From Barthelona sp. PAP020 (lineage: Eukaryota; Metamonada: BaSk clade), in contig JARQWU010000059.1 of the NCBI GenBank assembly GCA_040182905.1, positions 1-44,089 on the forward strand: a DNA stretch of 44,089 bases, read 5' to 3'. The notes beneath the pieces were generated by a model, which had not been told where the DNA came from, did not search any database, and saw only the letters and a list, made by a program, of their open reading frames with translations. The translations under genes were made by a program, and so were the position numbers. Shown here piece after piece: positions 19,119 through 28,743 of the stretch; positions within the stretch are counted from its first letter, which is position 1; each line of letters starts with the position of its first letter.

Positions 19119-22100
19119 TTATAATTTGACAATTGCAGATTCTTCCTGAATAAAGGTCATTATTCTTTGAGAAACAGGGTCCAGAAAATCAAAAAAATTT
19201 TTATTGAAAATATTTTCATTCACAAAAATAATGAAACACTTTCTAGGCCTTGTACTGGCAACAGTTAATCTTGGTGAAGCAAAGAAAAAGTTAAGTAATT
19301 CAATATCTAACAAATTACAAGATAAAGTAGAATAAATGGTGCAATCAGCTTCCATGCCTTGACCTTTATCCACTGTGTATGCTTTTGAAGAAGGTTCAAT
19401 TGATTTAAATGCGTTAAGTTGCATATTCTTGGCAAACAAAATAAGTTGAGAATGAGGTAAAGTGTTCTCATTTATCAATCTTAAGAACTGATCAATAATT
19501 CTCATTTCACCATGAACAGAAACGGTTGACTTAGTTTGGACCATGATAAGGGATGGAAGTGAAATTTGAGAAGGAAACCATTGAGTGAAATTGTCTGAAG
19601 GATTATCAACAACATTGATAGATTGATTTGCTGTAACTTCGTCTGCACAATGATAATCAGTATAAAGTAAAGAAGCCAACAACACTAACAAACTATTCAA
19701 TCGATAAGTCTTATTCAACTTCAATTTAGCTGGACCAACGATATTCTCAATTACATCCCAGGCTGAATAGTTGCTGATATTATTTAAATTGGAAAAATTT
19801 GACAATTGTTTAGGGTCGCCCACTAACAAGCATTGAAACTCCTTGTTGAAATTTAACAAACTGAAGGGAAATGTGAAATACCTATCGGCAAGCTGGGTAG
19901 CTTCATCCACTATCAACAAATCATATTTTGGAGCTTCTTTCAACCTATAACATTGATGAGCATTTGCAATAGTTACAAAACTCGAATATGAACGCATCTG
20001 TGTGTTTATTTTAACAGAAGAAGGTTCTAACTTCTTAAAACAGGTGAATGAATTGTCTTCTGAAACATTTTTATTTAAGAAGAAGAAACCACAATTGTCC
20101 AGCTCCAATTCTTGTACTTTTCTGTCAAGTCGTTCAGTTAACAATAAAGATTGAGAATTGGTAAAAGTAGAAATGAGAATTTTAATATTGGGCTCTGTTC
20201 TTAGCCTTTGAAGAACAAAGTTAACAATCTGCCAAGTTTTTCCTGAACCAGGTGGACCATGTAACAATACTAAACGTGACCTAGCAAATTCTTGTTCAAT
20301 TTTTTGAGTGTAAGCATTTTCTTCTTCTTTAACATCTTCATTGACCATCAACTTTTCAATTTTCTCTGAGCTTGGCGTGTAAAACTCTTTAGTTTGCATG
20401 AAAAAATCATTACAAATAGTGGAGGATTCCTTTAACTGTTCTAAAGTTTGCCGAATGAAAAAATTGGTGATTCTAGGTGCCATAACAACAAGATCACCCT
20501 TTTCAAATGGTAAAATATCCTTCGAAAAAGAAACAGTTACCTCATATGTGTAAATCAAGTGGTTGCCTTGAAAGACCAATGGTAATTTTTCAATCAAATC
20601 AACATTATTACTTTCTATCAAATGAAAATCTCCAACAATACTCGCCAATGCCAAAGAACATTCATTATTACCCAAAGAAATCACTTTATTTCCATTACGG
20701 TGATAAGTTAATGCTTCAAAAGCGGCTAAACTTTTAAAAGCTGGATCAATTGTTTTGTTTGATGATATTTTTCCAAATAAAACATGTTCATAAGCATAAT
20801 CCTCCAGTTTAATACTGGAAAGTACTATTACTTTTTTCTTAGGATTGACATTGGATCTGATTGACTTTATTTCATCTCCAATAAAACCAAATATATTGGT
20901 TTGATTGATAAAATTGGAGAACACAGAATTTTGACGTTTTGTGTTATTTAATTTGCACTCTTTCATGAATTCAAGAGCTTCCGTTGCCATAAACTTATTT
21001 GCTACTTGATTTTTATTGACTTTAACGAGAAATGGTCGATTATATGTAACATTGACAGAAAATTGATGCGATTCTGGTAATTTCAAAATTATTTTCTTCA
21101 CAAGTTTTTCTACAAAGGAAACATATCTAAAAAGCCCATCAAATGTATTCAATTCATCATTAAAATAACAATAGGCCCAATCTTCTAAAACACTAAATGG
21201 TTCATCTGGTAAATGAGCCATTTTTCCAATCAAGAATAAATCATGGCCAAAATCAATAGTAGAATATGAATCAATAAAATTTTCAACAATTTCAATGGAA
21301 CATTGATAGGGTTTGGATGGAAGAAATTTAAAATATGGCAAATATACTTGATCCGTTAATGTATTCTTAAAATTTAAGATTATATCAGTGTCATTTGGAA
21401 ATAACGCAAAAATAACTTCCGCAGTGGTTTTAACATGAATATTTCGCAAACATATTTCTTTGAAAAACTTCAAATCTGACAAATGTGGAAACCAAAACAC
21501 TAAAGTATTCTTTGGAAATTGTTGTAACATTTCGTTTAAATCCATAAGAAAACGGACTTCAAAACTATTGAAATTGTTAGAACTGTGTTCCTTTGAAATG
21601 GTTTTGTTGAATGAATAACTGCCAGACACAATTGAATATGCAGCCAGATGACCAAAGTATTCATCATGTTCTAACAACGAAAGAAATACATGCTTACAAT
21701 ATTTATATGGATAAAAAGGTAAATAAGCACGTTGTTTCAACAGTAAAGCTTCACAATCAATATGTTGAGCTTTTTGAGTATACTCAATCAACTCCATTAT
21801 TTCTTGATTGTTTATTCCCAATTTTTTAAACTTATGAATCTCGCCTGGTGATAAAAAGCATTGTAATACATCGATAATATCAGACTTCTTCCTAAAATCT
21901 TGTTTTTTAGCAAACGTAAGAACTGATTCTTTGGTGTTCTTGACAGAACAAATGTGGTCATTTTTAATACGGTCTCGTCGACAATTTATATAAAATGGAC
22001 AATTACGACATTTATTATAGTGAGGAATTGCATAATCCTCAACATCGAATAAACTATCACAAAACCAAGGTGGATAATCACCACAACAATTTGGATAATC

Positions 22101-22811
22101 ACGATTTCCAATAAATTCAGTAATTCTCTTCAAAGAGTCCAAAACAAAAGGAATATCCAAAGGTTTGAGAACCACTTTTGGTTCATCATCAGAAACTAAC
22201 CATATTTGACCCTCTTCTTTTATTGTATAATCATCCAATCCATATTCTTTCAATAAGCTTGTTAAATACAGAAAATAAAAGCTTAACTGATATGTATGAC
22301 TTTTACGTGATTTTCTGCTGTGTTTAGCATCAATTATAGTGATCTCATTTTTGTGGATTTTTAAAAAATCGGGAAAAGATCGAGTCAAGACAATTTGTTC
22401 CCTAAAACTAATGTTTCCAAACAATTTGCTAAACAATTCATCATTAGGTGAAGGAATTTCAGGTTGAAAAACAAAACATTCAACATTTTCTCGATTACTA
22501 TCTTTAATTTCTTTTAAAACATTGATAAATCTCTCATTAGATAATTTTTTTCCAACGGATTCATTATCTAAAAATACATTATCTTTCCCATACTTGTTTA
22601 TAAGAAAATCAATTATGGATTCTTCCCATTGTTCTCCTCGTTGTGCTCTAAAATTCATTAAACTTGAATCTTTGCTTCTTTTTTCATTTCCTCCAGAACG
22701 AAAAAATGATGGAATGAAAAATGGACAGTCAATAAATTCCAAATAAAAAGCAAATGTAGAAGGTCCTAAATATATCTTTTTTTGTTCATATTTTTTGGTT
22801 TTTTGGTTCAT
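19119..22811 (-). CDS. RecB/Cas4-type iron-sulfur nuclease fused to Dna2/Upf1-like SF1 helicase
   Basis: This is a 1230-residue bifunctional DNA-processing protein. The N-terminal third is a PD-(D/E)XK nuclease: an RGEQWEE helix (about 58-64), PDF with D148, IDAK with D161 and K163, and a Q175...Y179 motif. Four cysteines, C29 and C268/C271/C277, match the iron-sulfur pattern of Cas4, AddB and Dna2 nucleases. Residues about 400-560 may be a degenerate RNase H-like module. The C-terminal half is an SF1B helicase: Walker A GPPGSGKT (852-859), DEATQ (969-973), GDPKQL, a TYRLN motif, KGQGMEAD and the final SPRLTVASTRPRK arginine motif. The domain order and cysteine placement resemble bacterial TM0106-type nuclease-helicase fusions at least as much as eukaryotic Dna2. 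The frame is open to 22865, but without an ATG; the first ATG is at 22811. A 14-codon upstream frame lies at 22869-22825. Likely roles are DNA repair or Okazaki-end processing. Confidence 0.85.
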   Translation of the reverse strand: MNQKTKKYEQKKIYLGPSTFAFYLEFIDCPFFIPSFFRSGGNEKRSKDSSLMNFRAQRGEQWEESIIDFLINKYGKDNVFLDNESVGKKLSNERFINVLKEIKDSNRENVECFVFQPEIPSPNDELFSKLFGNISFREQIVLTRSFPDFLKIHKNEITIIDAKHSRKSRKSHTYQLSFYFLYLTSLLKEYGLDDYTIKEEGQIWLVSDDEPKVVLKPLDIPFVLDSLKRITEFIGNRDYPNCCGDYPPWFCDSLFDVEDYAIPHYNKCRNCPFYINCRRDRIKNDHICSVKNTKESVLTFAKKQDFRKKSDIIDVLQCFLSPGEIHKFKKLGINNQEIMELIEYTQKAQHIDCEALLLKQRAYLPFYPYKYCKHVFLSLLEHDEYFGHLAAYSIVSGSYSFNKTISKEHSSNNFNSFEVRFLMDLNEMLQQFPKNTLVFWFPHLSDLKFFKEICLRNIHVKTTAEVIFALFPNDTDIILNFKNTLTDQVYLPYFKFLPSKPYQCSIEIVENFIDSYSTIDFGHDLFLIGKMAHLPDEPFSVLEDWAYCYFNDELNTFDGLFRYVSFVEKLVKKIILKLPESHQFSVNVTYNRPFLVKVNKNQVANKFMATEALEFMKECKLNNTKRQNSVFSNFINQTNIFGFIGDEIKSIRSNVNPKKKVIVLSSIKLEDYAYEHVLFGKISSNKTIDPAFKSLAAFEALTYHRNGNKVISLGNNECSLALASIVGDFHLIESNNVDLIEKLPLVFQGNHLIYTYEVTVSFSKDILPFEKGDLVVMAPRITNFFIRQTLEQLKESSTICNDFFMQTKEFYTPSSEKIEKLMVNEDVKEEENAYTQKIEQEFARSRLVLLHGPPGSGKTWQIVNFVLQRLRTEPNIKILISTFTNSQSLLLTERLDRKVQELELDNCGFFFLNKNVSEDNSFTCFKKLEPSSVKINTQMRSYSSFVTIANAHQCYRLKEAPKYDLLIVDEATQLADRYFTFPFSLLNFNKEFQCLLVGDPKQLSNFSNLNNISNYSAWDVIENIVGPAKLKLNKTYRLNSLLVLLASLLYTDYHCADEVTANQSINVVDNPSDNFTQWFPSQISLPSLIMVQTKSTVSVHGEMRIIDQFLRLINENTLPHSQLILFAKNMQLNAFKSIEPSSKAYTVDKGQGMEADCTIYSTLSCNLLDIELLNFFFASPRLTVASTRPRKCFIIFVNENIFNKNFFDFLDPVSQRIMTFIQEESAIVKL

Positions 22812-23104
22812 TTCGAAGAGAAAATCACTGAGTGAAAAAATCTTTGCGAGTTCTTTTAAAGGCAATCATCAACAAATCCAAAGTTTTTTAATTGTTTCTG
22901 TCTTCTATGAGCTATATATCATTAGTTTGAATAATTCTAGATTTTTCTTCAGCCAATTTTTCAAAATTTGAAAACTCGGATATCTGGCTCTTTTCCAATT
23001 TACAACAGACATAAGACAATTTAATTTAGTGATACCATTAATTGGTGAACTAATCATGAGAGAAAAAATAGATTGTATGAAAAACTTTATGTGCAAAACA
23101 AAAA
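22812..23104. other. Spacer between nuclease-helicase and TM9 genes
   Basis: These 293 bp contain an unproven 63-codon reverse frame at 22905-23096 and, in another reverse frame, a 37-codon stretch rich in Glu and Lys. Neither resembles a known family. A two-exon small gene is possible but not supported. Confidence 0.35.
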
Positions 23105-24919
23105 CTATTTAAAAGAAACAGACGTGTACAAATGATGAACAAATATTTCAGCAGCTGTGTAAGAAGCAAATGCAGAAATCGAACTGACAAATAGAGAACC
23201 TAAAATAATGAATAAAACACACCAAATAAGCATGGAAAAGTTAAAAACCTGTGTATGTTTCAAAATAAAGTAAAAAATGCCTAAAAATAAATAAATACCA
23301 GTTGATGCACCAATGAAAAAACTACTCCATTGCCATAAATAATTCTCTTTATTTAAACAATAATAAACATACATCATGGTCACAATGGAAATCGTACACA
23401 CATATAACAATAATAAAATGAAAATGAAGGCTATTGAAATGGAAAAGCTTTTACCACCAATGAAATCAACAAGAAAAGACACAATATCAGCAAATATGAC
23501 AAGAGCAGGAATTATTCCCAAGAAAAATGGGGTGAGTCTGTTTAAAAACCAAGGTTGACGAGGAATTGGTCTTTTTAAATCAGATGCAACAATAGGAACT
23601 TTAATAGTTGGCAAATAAGAACCAAATAGAATTCCTAAAGTGTGTGGAAAGATGCTTAATATTGTTACTGTCAAGACAATAAGGATCAATCTTAAATTCG
23701 GCTCTGAAGCACCATGTTGGAATTTTGCCATAATAAATAAACAAAAAATACCCCAAAACAATATAAATGGAAGGGAAAAAACATGAAACACAGAAGAAAG
23801 TATTGAAAATGCCTTTGTTGAAGATCTCCATCGAAGATAACATGATGAGATAACGGTAGCTATAATATAAAATACAAAAATTGGAATAAAAACGTTCTTT
23901 AAAAAAAGGTAAGACAAATCATTAAACAGATTCCAGGCAATCGATAAAAGAACAGTTGCAAAAATGGTCAAACAGACTGATATTAACGAGTTCAAAAATC
24001 TTACATTAGTAGGTCGCCTAAAGACATCTCTTTTTAACATTTTCCAGCCACTTAGTTCAGTCAAAAAAATACTATCATTATCTTCTTCTTCTACATCTTT
24101 TGTTCTATCAAGTGAACGTTGATATGCTCGATTAAATAATAAATATGCACAAAGTAACAATAAAACTTGAATTATTGTTCCAGTGGCCAAAGACACAAAT
24201 TTAACTTCAGTTGGTAATCCAAGAGAATATTGACTCCATCTTCGAGAAATTGGATATTCAGGGTCCGTTGGTCCATGAATGATTTGAGCAAATGTAGCAG
24301 AATACTCAACATTTTCTGGATTCCCTATCATATAAAAATCATTTAAAACTACAGCTTTCACAGTAATAGGTATCAAAACATCTTTCTCAATCTCCCTTGT
24401 ATGTACTGTGAAATAAAAACTTGTGTGTAAATAGTATGTATCACCACTTCTATGTCCAATTGGAATTGATTCAGTCGTTTCATTACCCACTTCATAAATT
24501 ACTGGCAACGAACCAACAAATAATCGCATATAATATTCATTATCAATCAGAAATTTTAACATATCAACATCCACAACAGGACAAGATGTTGGAGTAATTT
24601 GTGAATTATTTTTATCAAAATCAAAGGAAAATGGAGTTGTATATGGAGTTGTAAACGTTAAAATATCTGTAAAAGTTGGTTCTTTTTCAACTACAGGAGA
24701 ATATTTTCCACAACCAATTGGCAAAGTCGAAAAATCCATTGGCATTTTAGATCCAAATGAAAATAATGAAGTTGTAGTCAAAACCATTTTGTCATTAATA
24801 CTATAATGATCAATGGTATGATCATTATCTTCACCAAAGAATCCCAAAATCAATATGGTAATCAAACTTAATAATACAATTCCAATTATCTTAAGTATCT
24901 TTTTCCAATTAAACTTCAT
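23105..24919 (-). CDS. TM9SF: Transmembrane 9 superfamily protein (nonaspanin)
   Basis: This is a 604-residue protein. An N-terminal hydrophobic segment (about 8-27) acts as signal or anchor. A lumenal domain of some 220 residues follows, and then eight or nine membrane helices from about residue 243 to 595. Family landmarks are present: GWKMLKRDVFRRP near 288, the QPWFLNRL...IIPALVIFADI segment, and the YYCLNKENYLWQWSSFF loop before the last helices. TM9 proteins work in Golgi and endosomes, where they help sort glycine-rich membrane segments and act in adhesion and phagocytosis. Most end in a KXD/E Golgi-retention motif; this one ends VSFK and appears to lack it. It shares a 100-bp divergent spacer with the THO2 gene. 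Confidence 0.92.
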   Translation of the reverse strand: MKFNWKKILKIIGIVLLSLITILILGFFGEDNDHTIDHYSINDKMVLTTTSLFSFGSKMPMDFSTLPIGCGKYSPVVEKEPTFTDILTFTTPYTTPFSFDFDKNNSQITPTSCPVVDVDMLKFLIDNEYYMRLFVGSLPVIYEVGNETTESIPIGHRSGDTYYLHTSFYFTVHTREIEKDVLIPITVKAVVLNDFYMIGNPENVEYSATFAQIIHGPTDPEYPISRRWSQYSLGLPTEVKFVSLATGTIIQVLLLLCAYLLFNRAYQRSLDRTKDVEEEDNDSIFLTELSGWKMLKRDVFRRPTNVRFLNSLISVCLTIFATVLLSIAWNLFNDLSYLFLKNVFIPIFVFYIIATVISSCYLRWRSSTKAFSILSSVFHVFSLPFILFWGIFCLFIMAKFQHGASEPNLRLILIVLTVTILSIFPHTLGILFGSYLPTIKVPIVASDLKRPIPRQPWFLNRLTPFFLGIIPALVIFADIVSFLVDFIGGKSFSISIAFIFILLLLYVCTISIVTMMYVYYCLNKENYLWQWSSFFIGASTGIYLFLGIFYFILKHTQVFNFSMLIWCVLFIILGSLFVSSISAFASYTAAEIFVHHLYTSVSFK

Positions 24920-25019
24920 GATAAATGTAATTATGCAAAAAATTGTATTTTTTTTTGTTAAACAATCAATAAAAAAATAATTTATTTTTCATTTAATTTT
25001 ACAAAACAGAAATAGATTA
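24920..25019. promoter_or_regulatory. Bidirectional promoter region, TM9 / THO2
   Basis: Only 100 bp separate two divergent start codons, so both promoters and 5' UTRs must lie here. The sequence is almost all A and T, with a nine-T run. TTCATTT at about 24988-24994 resembles the trichomonad initiator core (TCAYT) for the rightward gene, but it is about 30 bases from the ATG, further than usual. Confidence 0.45.
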
Positions 25020-28000
25020 ATGAGTTGGGATAACGAACATGATATTTCAATAGATTTGATTGAAGAATTATCAAATAGTGATTGTTATATTACCATATCT
25101 ATACAAAAAGAAATTATTAAAGCAATGAATGATAATAACAATAATGTTGATGATATTATAATGATATTAAAATCGATCAAAAAAGGGTTAAAAGATGATA
25201 ATAAATATCAAATGTTTATTTTAACATTATTTTCTTCATTATATACTGTTCGAAATGTCTTTTCAATTAATATTAACTTATTAACTGAATGTTTGAAACA
25301 ATTGATTGTGCTTGAAGAAATTGAAGAAAAATTGTGTGTTGAATATTTACCATTGGCATTTTATGATCAAATATTGTTTGATACGAAAGATAGAACGACG
25401 TTTTTAAAAAAATTGATAAGTTTTAAGTTGAAAAATACGTTTATTCCACAAAAGTTTGATATTTGTGATGATTCTTTCAGTTATATTCACTTATCGAATT
25501 TAATTTTTGATAGATTTACTAGAGGGATGATTGAAAATGATAGTTTAATCATTGGACTTATTCAAGAGAAGATGATTCCATTATCTAGGTTTTTAGAAGT
25601 TCTTTTTCATAGCATTATAGTGTTATTTACTCAAAATCCTGAAATATATAATCAACAAAAGGAAAAAATTGAAAAAGGCATAATATTTATTGAGATAAAG
25701 AAAGCTAATTTGAGTAAGGAGATATGTACCATCATCCTATTTTTATTAGAGCATTATGGAATAAATGCTAAGAAGAATGATTTGGCATTTGTACATTTAT
25801 TGTTATTGCTACTTGAATATGAATGTATAAATTATGTTGATTTATCACATTTATTGAATCTAATCACACCTATTGAAGAAATAATTAGTAAAAAGAAAGC
25901 TATTCCAAGAAATAGTGATATATGTCAGTTTATGTCAGTTTTTCGTCCAAAAGTTCCTGAAGAATTAAGTTGGTTAGCTTATCAATTCAAAAGAAATTGT
26001 TATTCCTTATTTTTTCAATTGATAGGTTTGATGTCTATTGATCAGATTGAACTTCTTTTATTAAGTAATATCAATCTATTTTATTTTGATTTACAAAGAT
26101 CAGAAATATTTACTGAACACTTTAAGCAACGATTATGTCTAGCAATCAAGTGTGGAAATGCTGAATTGGCATTGGCATTAATTAAATATATTCCTGTCAT
26201 TATCATTAACGATTATGAATTATTGAGTGATTGTATCATCTTATGTGGCAATCAAATTTTATATCTCTTATTACCTTTCTTATCATTCAAATTACCTACC
26301 TTACAATGTCTTATTTTATTGGAGAATTTGATTGACACTTTTGAATTAGATGATCAAATTGCTTTATTTGATAAAGTTGATGCATTTATTGATAATTACA
26401 CCAATAGATCAAATATCTTTTATAATTCAAGAAAATGTATTGAACAATGCGTTATTTTTTATTTAAATAAATTAACAAAGAGACAAATGAACGTTTGCAA
26501 AACCTATTTAAACTATTTTGCCAGAATTGACCCATTAACAACTTTGAAAATATTGACAAATACAATATATGGTTTGAGAAAAGGTCCTTTGATCAATTTA
26601 CATTTAGATTTGATTGATTCTTTCACTAACATTGCTAAACTTCATCTAGCAATAATTATGTTGAAACAATTGAAGAATAAAACATTGTTTCCGTATATTT
26701 TACCTTTATTCATTGAAAAATTCATTTTATTGTCTCCTAAGGTAATCATAACGTTTTTAAAACATTATATAATACAATTAAAAGAAATGAATACCAATTC
26801 TATTGAGCCTTTAACGTTAATATTTGGTTCAATTACAGGAGTTAAAAGAATGGATATTCATGGAATCAATCCTGAAGAATTGATGAAATTGGCTGGAAAA
26901 ATTGAATTAATCACATCAATTCCATCATTACCTTTCCAAAACAGTTTTCCTATTGTAATTGAAAAAATTAGAGAAGAAGATATCATTATCAATTTGACAA
27001 TAAATTGCCTAATTTTAGCTAATAAGTTGTCTTATGTGCAAAATAATGAGGATCAAAAAAATTTCTCTCTTTTGCTAACCTTATTTGAACAGATTGCTGA
27101 ATTCTGTAGATTATATAACATTAATCTTGCAAACATTAACATAGATCAGCTTCCAACACACTTAATCCCCTATTTTCTGTTGATTTGTCAAGGTTATCGT
27201 AATTTTAATTCTTTACCTTCTCAAAAGTTTGATGATATTCTGTCAAAAATGTATTCATCAGTGAAAAATCAATTTTTCAGTTTTGATCAATTCAAACTGT
27301 TGTGGTTTGCAGATTTATCTGAATTATACGATCCAAATGATATCTATGATTCTTCTGTCAATCAGAATATCTTGTTTGAACGTGATTCAATGACTCGGAA
27401 ACATCATCAAGCTTTGAGAATCATTCAATCGTTCAATTTTGAATCATTTAAATCGTCTCTTGATCAAGATGAGATCTCAATGAACACTTTCTTTAAAGGT
27501 ATTGTTTTGCAAAAGGCTAAATTAAGTGTTAGAGAAGCTTTAGTCACAGCAGAGTTTTTGATTAAGCTTTTCAAGTTGAATAACAATTTCCCCATCCATC
27601 AGTTTACTCTTTTGATGACCAAATCACTGATCGATATATTTTTTGGCTATACTGAGCGTGAAATTATCAATATTTCCATCTTTTACAATCGAATTCTAAA
27701 TTTCTTCAAGAAGAATTTAAAAGTTGAAATATTTGAAACTTCATTGAATGAACTTTTCGACGAAAACATTTCTTTTGAACATTTTTGTCACAGTTTTATT
27801 TCCAAATTTGTGGAGGAGATTGTTTCTCTGTTTGACATTGAAAAAATTCAATTATTTGTAATCAAATTTTTGGGAAATATTCTCCTTGATCTCCCAGCAA
27901 GCAAAGATCAATTTACAGCTATTTTAAATGCCATTGATGTGTTAAATGCTGAAGGTAAGTTATCTTTTAAGTCCATTCGCATGATGACTAGCAAACTTCA

Positions 28001-28526
28001 GAAAGATACATTATACAAAGCTGAATACTCTTTGTTACTTGATCCAACAACATTTGAAGATAATGAGGATGAAACAAATGATGTTCGTTTCCTTGAACAG
28101 GAATTTATTGAAGAAGAACAAGAAGTGGAGTTGGAAGAACAAGAAGAACAAGAACATCTTTTTGATGTGAAGGAAGATGATGATAAAAGACAAATGGAAC
28201 AGCAATTCGATGATGTTGTATTTGATGATGAAGATGATGAAGAAGTTAACGAGGAAGAATTTGAAGATGATGATGAGGAAAGACAAATAGAGCAGGAATT
28301 CAATGAGGCAGAATTTAATGAAGAAGACGATGAAGAAGTTTTTGAGGAAGAACTTGAAGAAGAGGAGGATGAAATTGAGCAACAAAAACTTGAAGATATG
28401 AATGAAGGTTTCAATATTGAAAATGAAAATAAAGTTGAAGACCAAAAACTTTTTGAAGAGTACAGTGATTTTATTGCAGATGAAAATGAACATGAAAATG
28501 AAGAATCACCATTAATGGATCAATAG
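25020..28526 (+). CDS. THOC2: THO complex subunit 2 homologue
   Basis: This is a 1168-residue, mostly alpha-helical protein. The stretch from about residue 475 to 940 follows the THOC2 order. First comes an LTKRQM...IDPLTTLKIL segment like the family's LTKENV...SNPTILFDYIL. Next is LTLIFGSITGV...INPEELMKLAG, like LKEVVQKMAGIE...MEQLEAMTGG. Then FDQFKLLWFADLSELYDP matches the FWSLTxYDLxVP motif. Finally NTFFKGIVLQKAKLSVREA...FGYTEREI matches the FLQxCIxPRCxFSxxDA...CTExEA block. THO couples transcription to mRNA packaging and nuclear export, and THOC2 is its scaffold. Instead of the usual basic RNA-binding tail, this protein ends in about 140 very acidic residues, including a 31-residue tandem duplication. 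The stop is TAG; TTTTGTAAA follows at 28536. Confidence 0.75.
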   Translation: MSWDNEHDISIDLIEELSNSDCYITISIQKEIIKAMNDNNNNVDDIIMILKSIKKGLKDDNKYQMFILTLFSSLYTVRNVFSININLLTECLKQLIVLEEIEEKLCVEYLPLAFYDQILFDTKDRTTFLKKLISFKLKNTFIPQKFDICDDSFSYIHLSNLIFDRFTRGMIENDSLIIGLIQEKMIPLSRFLEVLFHSIIVLFTQNPEIYNQQKEKIEKGIIFIEIKKANLSKEICTIILFLLEHYGINAKKNDLAFVHLLLLLLEYECINYVDLSHLLNLITPIEEIISKKKAIPRNSDICQFMSVFRPKVPEELSWLAYQFKRNCYSLFFQLIGLMSIDQIELLLLSNINLFYFDLQRSEIFTEHFKQRLCLAIKCGNAELALALIKYIPVIIINDYELLSDCIILCGNQILYLLLPFLSFKLPTLQCLILLENLIDTFELDDQIALFDKVDAFIDNYTNRSNIFYNSRKCIEQCVIFYLNKLTKRQMNVCKTYLNYFARIDPLTTLKILTNTIYGLRKGPLINLHLDLIDSFTNIAKLHLAIIMLKQLKNKTLFPYILPLFIEKFILLSPKVIITFLKHYIIQLKEMNTNSIEPLTLIFGSITGVKRMDIHGINPEELMKLAGKIELITSIPSLPFQNSFPIVIEKIREEDIIINLTINCLILANKLSYVQNNEDQKNFSLLLTLFEQIAEFCRLYNINLANINIDQLPTHLIPYFLLICQGYRNFNSLPSQKFDDILSKMYSSVKNQFFSFDQFKLLWFADLSELYDPNDIYDSSVNQNILFERDSMTRKHHQALRIIQSFNFESFKSSLDQDEISMNTFFKGIVLQKAKLSVREALVTAEFLIKLFKLNNNFPIHQFTLLMTKSLIDIFFGYTEREIINISIFYNRILNFFKKNLKVEIFETSLNELFDENISFEHFCHSFISKFVEEIVSLFDIEKIQLFVIKFLGNILLDLPASKDQFTAILNAIDVLNAEGKLSFKSIRMMTSKLQKDTLYKAEYSLLLDPTTFEDNEDETNDVRFLEQEFIEEEQEVELEEQEEQEHLFDVKEDDDKRQMEQQFDDVVFDDEDDEEVNEEEFEDDDEERQIEQEFNEAEFNEEDDEEVFEEELEEEEDEIEQQKLEDMNEGFNIENENKVEDQKLFEEYSDFIADENEHENEESPLMDQ
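28185..28370 (+). repeat. 93-bp tandem duplication in the THO2 acidic tail
   Basis: Two 31-codon units, 28185-28277 and 28278-28370, encode parallel sequences beginning KRQMEQQF and ERQIEQEF and continuing through EDDEEV and EDDEEV-like cores. A weaker earlier copy starts near RFLEQEF at about 28086. Confidence 0.8.
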
Positions 28527-28743
28527 TGTGTTTTGTTTTGTAAATTCTTTTAATTTTTTATTTCATTAATGATTTTAAGAAGGCTTTCAGAAGAAGTTTA
28601 TTTGCTTCTTACAAAAACATACTTGTAAATGAAATATTTTACTTAATAAAAAGCTTTCATTTGCAGGAAAAATGTCGATTTACAAACAAACAAAAAAGTT
28701 ACAAACCTAAAAAGAATTTTTTTTTTCTCTAACCAAAAATTCA
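28527..28743. other. Spacer between THO2 and cysteine peptidase genes
   Basis: The 217-bp spacer holds TTTTGTAAA ten bases after the THO2 stop. It also has a short inverted repeat (AAGAAG with CTTCTT, about 28592-28611) and a ten-T run near 28721 before the peptidase start. No gene is visible. Confidence 0.4.

Noticed and set aside
27998-28493. Two antisense frames rich in Ser/Cys or Phe/Ile opposite the THO2 tail
   Set aside because: They are shadows of GAA/GAT-rich coding sequence and lack any independent signal.
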